Assembly: GCA_964629975.1 (NCBI GenBank) | Contig: CAZVUN010000170.1 | Span: 1-5,130 of the forward strand | Origin: G020354085 sp964629975 | Lineage (GTDB): Bacteria > Pseudomonadota > Gammaproteobacteria > Acidiferrobacterales > Sulfurifustaceae | DNA: 5,130 nt | Reading direction: 5' to 3' | Part shown: positions 1-5,130 of the stretch, piece after piece | Position numbering within the stretch: the stretch's first letter is position 1 | How the letters are laid out: each line of letters opens with the position of its first letter | Notes under the pieces: model-generated | Databases searched by the model: none | The model's input: the letters and a program-made list of their open reading frames with translations, nothing else | Told to the model about the DNA's origin: nothing | Translations under genes and position numbers: made by a program

Positions 1-55
1 CGATGGTGCCGACGTTGAGGTGCGGTTTGGTGCGTTCGAATTTTTCCTTGGACAC
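1..55 (-). CDS. tuf: Elongation factor Tu, N-terminal 18 codons only (cut by window edge)
   Basis: EF-Tu is the GTPase that delivers aminoacyl-tRNA to the ribosomal A site. Only its start is visible: GTG at 55-53, then residues SKEKFERTKPHLNVGTI, which is the standard EF-Tu N terminus and stops just before the P-loop. The GTG start is supported by a Shine-Dalgarno stretch, AAGAGGG at 69-63, seven bases upstream; E. coli tufA also starts with GTG. It follows fusA by 39 bp (56-94), with no terminator or convincing promoter between them, so it is probably the last str-operon gene seen here. Whether a second tuf copy exists elsewhere in the genome, as is common in proteobacteria, cannot be seen. 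Confidence 0.95.
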   Translation of the reverse strand, partial: MSKEKFERTKPHLNVGTI

Positions 56-94
56 GGTGTTACCCTCTTGTCACTCGATCGTTCGTGAATTCGG

Positions 95-2197
<2,103 letters not shown>

Positions 2198-2221
2198 GGC
2201 GAAAGTCCTCAGAAGTTCCGG

Positions 2222-2692
2222 TTACCAGCGGTAGTGCGAGAAGGCCTTGTTGGCCTCGGCCATGCGGTGCACGTCTTCGCGCTTCTTGATGGCGTTGCCG
2301 CGCTTCTCGGCCGCGTCCATGAGCTCATCGGCCAGGCGCGTGCCCATCGACTTGCCGGCGCGCGTGCGCGCGGCCTCCGTGATCCAGCGCATGGCGAGCG
2401 CCATCTGGCGCGCGGGACGGACCTCGACGGGGACCTGATAGGTGGCGCCGCCGACGCGGCGGCTCTTCACTTCAACCAGGGGACGTACGTTGTCGAGCGC
2501 CTGATTGAACAGCTCGACCGGATCTTTCTTGGCACGCGTGCTGATCAGGTCGAAGGCGCCATAGATGATGCGCTCGGCCGTCGACTTCTTGCCGCTTTCC
2601 ATGAGGACGTTGACGAACTTCGCCACCGTGTCGCTCTTGTACTTCGGGTCCGGAATGATCGGACGTTTCGGAACTTCGCGTCTTCTCGGCAT
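2222..2692 (-). CDS. rpsG: 30S ribosomal protein S7, 156 aa, complete
   Basis: S7 starts assembly of the 30S head by binding the 3' major domain of 16S rRNA, and it lines the E site. The protein opens MPRRREVPKRPIIPDPKYKS, has the basic rRNA-contacting beta-hairpin region at about 73-92 (VEVKSRRVGGATYQVPVEVR), and ends HRMAEANKAFSHYRW. The length is the usual 156, without the C-terminal extension of E. coli K-12. The ATG start at 2692-2690 is fixed by the conserved N terminus and by an in-frame TAA at 2716-2714 with no alternative start between. The best Shine-Dalgarno (AGGG, 2708-2705) is short and 12 bases from the ATG, so initiation may rely partly on coupling to rpsL translation; this is inference. 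In E. coli, S7 represses its own operon by binding the rpsL-rpsG spacer. Confidence 0.99.
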   Translation of the reverse strand: MPRRREVPKRPIIPDPKYKSDTVAKFVNVLMESGKKSTAERIIYGAFDLISTRAKKDPVELFNQALDNVRPLVEVKSRRVGGATYQVPVEVRPARQMALAMRWITEAARTRAGKSMGTRLADELMDAAEKRGNAIKKREDVHRMAEANKAFSHYRW

Positions 2693-2722
2693 ACGTGCTA
2701 CGTACCCTGATTGTTAAAGAAA

Positions 2723-2756
2723 CGAAGCGCCGCGCCATGAATGCGCGGCGCGCTCG
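2723..2756 (-). promoter_or_regulatory. GC-rich intercistronic hairpin between rpsL and rpsG
   Basis: In the minus-strand RNA, GCGCCGCGC (2751-2743) pairs perfectly with GCGCGGCGC (2735-2727) across a seven-base loop AUUCAUG. Past a single bulged C at 2752, four more pairs (2756-2753 with 2723-2726, one a G-U) extend it to 13 bp. It starts eight bases after the rpsL stop and is followed by UUCGUUUCUUU, which is U-rich but interrupted. The position matches the S7 autoregulatory site of the E. coli str operon, although the sequence is unlike E. coli's. Possible roles are S7 binding, partial attenuation setting the rpsL:rpsG ratio, or mRNA stability. The pairing is read directly; the role is inferred. 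Confidence 0.6.
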
Positions 2757-2764
2757 ACTACCCG

Positions 2765-3139
2765 TTACGACTTCGGGCGCTTGGCGCCGTACTTCGAGCG
2801 GCCCTGCTTGCGATCCGCCACGCCGGCGGTATCGAGCGTGCCGCGCACCGTGTGGTAGCGCACGCCCGGCAGGTCCTTGACGCGCCCACCGCGGATCAGC
2901 ACCACCGAGTGTTCCTGCAGGTTATGGCCTTCACCACCTATATAAGTGATGACCTCGTAACCGTTGGTCAGGCGCACCTTGGCGACCTTGCGCAGCGCCG
3001 AGTTCGGCTTCTTCGGCGTGGTCGTGTACACGCGCGTGCACACCCCGCGCTTCTGCGGGCAGCCGCCGAGCGCCGGGACCTTGCTCTTGCTGGCCTGGCG
3101 CCTGCGCCCTTTGGCGACCAACTGATTGATTGTCGGCAT
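2765..3139 (-). CDS. rpsL: 30S ribosomal protein S12, 124 aa, complete
   Basis: S12 sits at the decoding centre of the 30S subunit and controls codon-anticodon proofreading. The sequence runs MPTINQLVAKGRRRQASKSK to GRSKYGAKRPKS, 124 residues as in E. coli. The two loops where streptomycin-resistance changes occur carry wild-type text: TPKKPNS with Lys43 and Lys44, and GRVKDLPG with Lys88 and Pro91 (Met counted as 1). Asp89 is the residue that RimO methylthiolates in other bacteria. The ATG at 3139-3137 is chosen because the family begins there; the open frame continues to about 3229, but that stretch overlaps the promoter and is not conserved. Residues 9-30 (AKGRRRQASKSKVPALGGCPQK) are the most lineage-variable part. 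It is the first gene after the str promoter, and rpsG follows after 72 bp. Confidence 0.99.
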   Translation of the reverse strand: MPTINQLVAKGRRRQASKSKVPALGGCPQKRGVCTRVYTTTPKKPNSALRKVAKVRLTNGYEVITYIGGEGHNLQEHSVVLIRGGRVKDLPGVRYHTVRGTLDTAGVADRKQGRSKYGAKRPKS

Positions 3140-3143
3140 AATT

Positions 3144-3153
3144 TCCTGATCCT
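3144..3153 (-). promoter_or_regulatory. Tandem Shine-Dalgarno sites for rpsL
   Basis: Two AGGA copies lie in the direct repeat TCAGGATCAGGA: one at 3153-3150, ten bases before the ATG, and one at 3147-3144, four bases before it. The outer copy has the more usual spacing for the start at 3139, and the inner one is close. Either could pair with the 16S 3' end, so together they could make a strong initiation site for the first gene of the operon. The outer copy lies two bases after the U-rich run that follows the leader hairpin. Confidence 0.7.
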
Positions 3154-3154
3154 G

Positions 3155-3190
3155 AAACAAAACACAGGCCGGCGGTCGCCCGGCCTGTGT
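3155..3190 (-). terminator. Rho-independent terminator-like hairpin in the rpsL leader
   Basis: On the minus strand, ACACAGGCCGG (3190-3180) pairs perfectly with CCGGCCTGTGT (3172-3162) across a seven-base loop, giving an 11-bp stem. The T-rich run TTTTGTTT (3162-3155) follows directly. This is the textbook shape of an intrinsic terminator and would end rpoBC transcripts 90-125 bases after the rpoC stop. It lies downstream of the str promoter, however, so str transcripts would also begin with this hairpin. It could then act as an attenuator or as a 5'-end stabiliser. Only the minus-strand reading has the T-run; the other direction has none. Confidence 0.8.
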
Positions 3191-3192
3191 GA

Positions 3193-3218
3193 GGGGCGCG
3201 ATTCTAGGGAGGCGCCCC
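3193..3218. repeat. Inverted repeat flanking the -10 box of the str promoter
   Basis: GGGGCGC (3193-3199) and GCGCCCC (3212-3218) are perfect 7-bp inverted arms separated by 12 bp that contain the -10 hexamer (3201-3206). Arm centres are 19 bp apart, close to two helical turns. This could be an operator for a dimeric regulator or a by-product of a GC-rich discriminator and spacer. In read-through RNA from rpoC it would also form a hairpin. The repeat is seen directly; any binding protein is conjecture. Confidence 0.5.
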
Positions 3219-3229
3219 GACAGTGTCAA
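3201..3229 (-). promoter_or_regulatory. Sigma70-type promoter of the str operon
   Basis: Reading the minus strand, TTGACA (3229-3224) is a perfect -35 box. A 17-bp spacer leads to TAGAAT (3206-3201), one mismatch from the -10 consensus. Transcription should start near 3190-3195, giving an rpsL leader of about 50-55 nt. The stretch after the -10 box is CGCGCCCC, a GC-rich discriminator of the type found in ppGpp/DksA-repressed ribosomal promoters, so growth-rate and stringent control are likely (inference). It lies 50 bp beyond the rpoC stop, so the str genes have their own start in addition to any read-through from the polymerase operon. Confidence 0.85.
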
Positions 3230-3231
3230 GG

Positions 3232-3249
3232 TTTTCGCGCCGGTTTTTT
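3232..3249 (-). promoter_or_regulatory. A-tracts in UP-element position upstream of the str promoter
   Basis: On the minus strand, AAAA (3235-3232) and AAAAAA (3249-3244) fall at about -41 to -38 and -55 to -50 relative to a start at 3194. These are the proximal and distal UP-element subsites contacted by the RNA polymerase alpha C-terminal domains. They stand out in otherwise GC-rich DNA and are centred 13 bp apart. The match to the full UP consensus is partial, so the assignment rests mainly on position. Confidence 0.5.
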
Positions 3250-3258
3250 CAGCGCGAA
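3234..3258. repeat. Inverted repeat TTCGCGC/GCGCGAA around the distal A-tract
   Basis: Perfect 7-bp arms at 3234-3240 and 3252-3258 enclose 11 bases that include the A6/T6 tract. In rpoC-side RNA it would be a 7-bp hairpin about 20 bases after the rpoC stop, with no T-run directly after it, so it is not a good terminator. It abuts the -35 region and overlaps the putative UP element, so an operator role is possible. Confidence 0.4.
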
Positions 3259-3279
3259 CACCGTCTTGCGGCCGATACC

Positions 3280-5130
<1,851 letters not shown>

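Noticed and set aside
56..94. Possible terminator or promoter between fusA and tuf.
   Set aside because: Only a 4-bp TCAC/GTGA inverted match and a CGATCG palindrome are present, with no T-run and no paired -35/-10 boxes. Nothing supportable beyond the tuf ribosome site.
3140..3229. N-terminal extension of S12 by 30 residues to a start codon near 3229.
   Set aside because: The S12 family starts at MPTINQL. The extension would begin inside the -35 box, upstream of the predicted transcription start, and would run through the hairpin.

Overview
This is ordinary core-genome DNA: the junction between the RNA polymerase operon and the str (streptomycin) operon of a high-GC proteobacterium, probably a gammaproteobacterium. 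All genes lie on the minus strand. In transcription order (high to low coordinates) they are the 3' part of rpoC (beta' subunit), rpsL (S12), rpsG (S7), fusA (EF-G) and the first 18 codons of tuf (EF-Tu). All are intact where visible and carry the expected family motifs. No mobile element, CRISPR array, tRNA, rRNA or unknown gene is visible.

Taxonomic reasoning (inference): beta' has a long insertion after the HIGGAASR motif of the trigger loop, as in the SI3 insertion of E. coli and other proteobacteria. The S12 text (IGGEGHNLQEHSVVLIRGG, then VRYHTVRG) looks gammaproteobacterial. The order rpoC-rpsL-rpsG-fusA-tuf is the ancestral one kept in Pseudomonas- and Xanthomonas-like lineages and in betaproteobacteria. 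It is not that of E. coli, where rpoBC and str are far apart. The order within the class cannot be settled from this window.

Layout: 3280-5130 rpoC 3' part; 3140-3279 a 140-bp regulatory spacer; 2765-3139 rpsL; 2693-2764 a 72-bp spacer with a strong hairpin; 2222-2692 rpsG; 2198-2221 a 24-bp spacer; 95-2197 fusA; 56-94 a 39-bp spacer; 1-55 tuf start.

The spacers are the interesting part. The rpoC-rpsL spacer holds a near-perfect sigma70-type promoter (TTGACA, 17 bp, TAGAAT) with upstream A-tracts in UP-element position and a GC-rich discriminator of the kind linked to stringent control. The -10 box sits inside a perfect 7-bp inverted repeat. An intrinsic-terminator-like hairpin starts at about the predicted transcription start, so it would lie at the very 5' end of the str mRNA as well as ending rpoC read-through. 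The rpsL-rpsG spacer holds a second GC-rich hairpin where E. coli has its S7 autoregulatory site.

Together the genes make the catalytic subunit of RNA polymerase, two small-subunit ribosomal proteins (decoding site and head) and the two elongation GTPases. Their grouping allows transcription and translation capacity to be adjusted together with growth rate.
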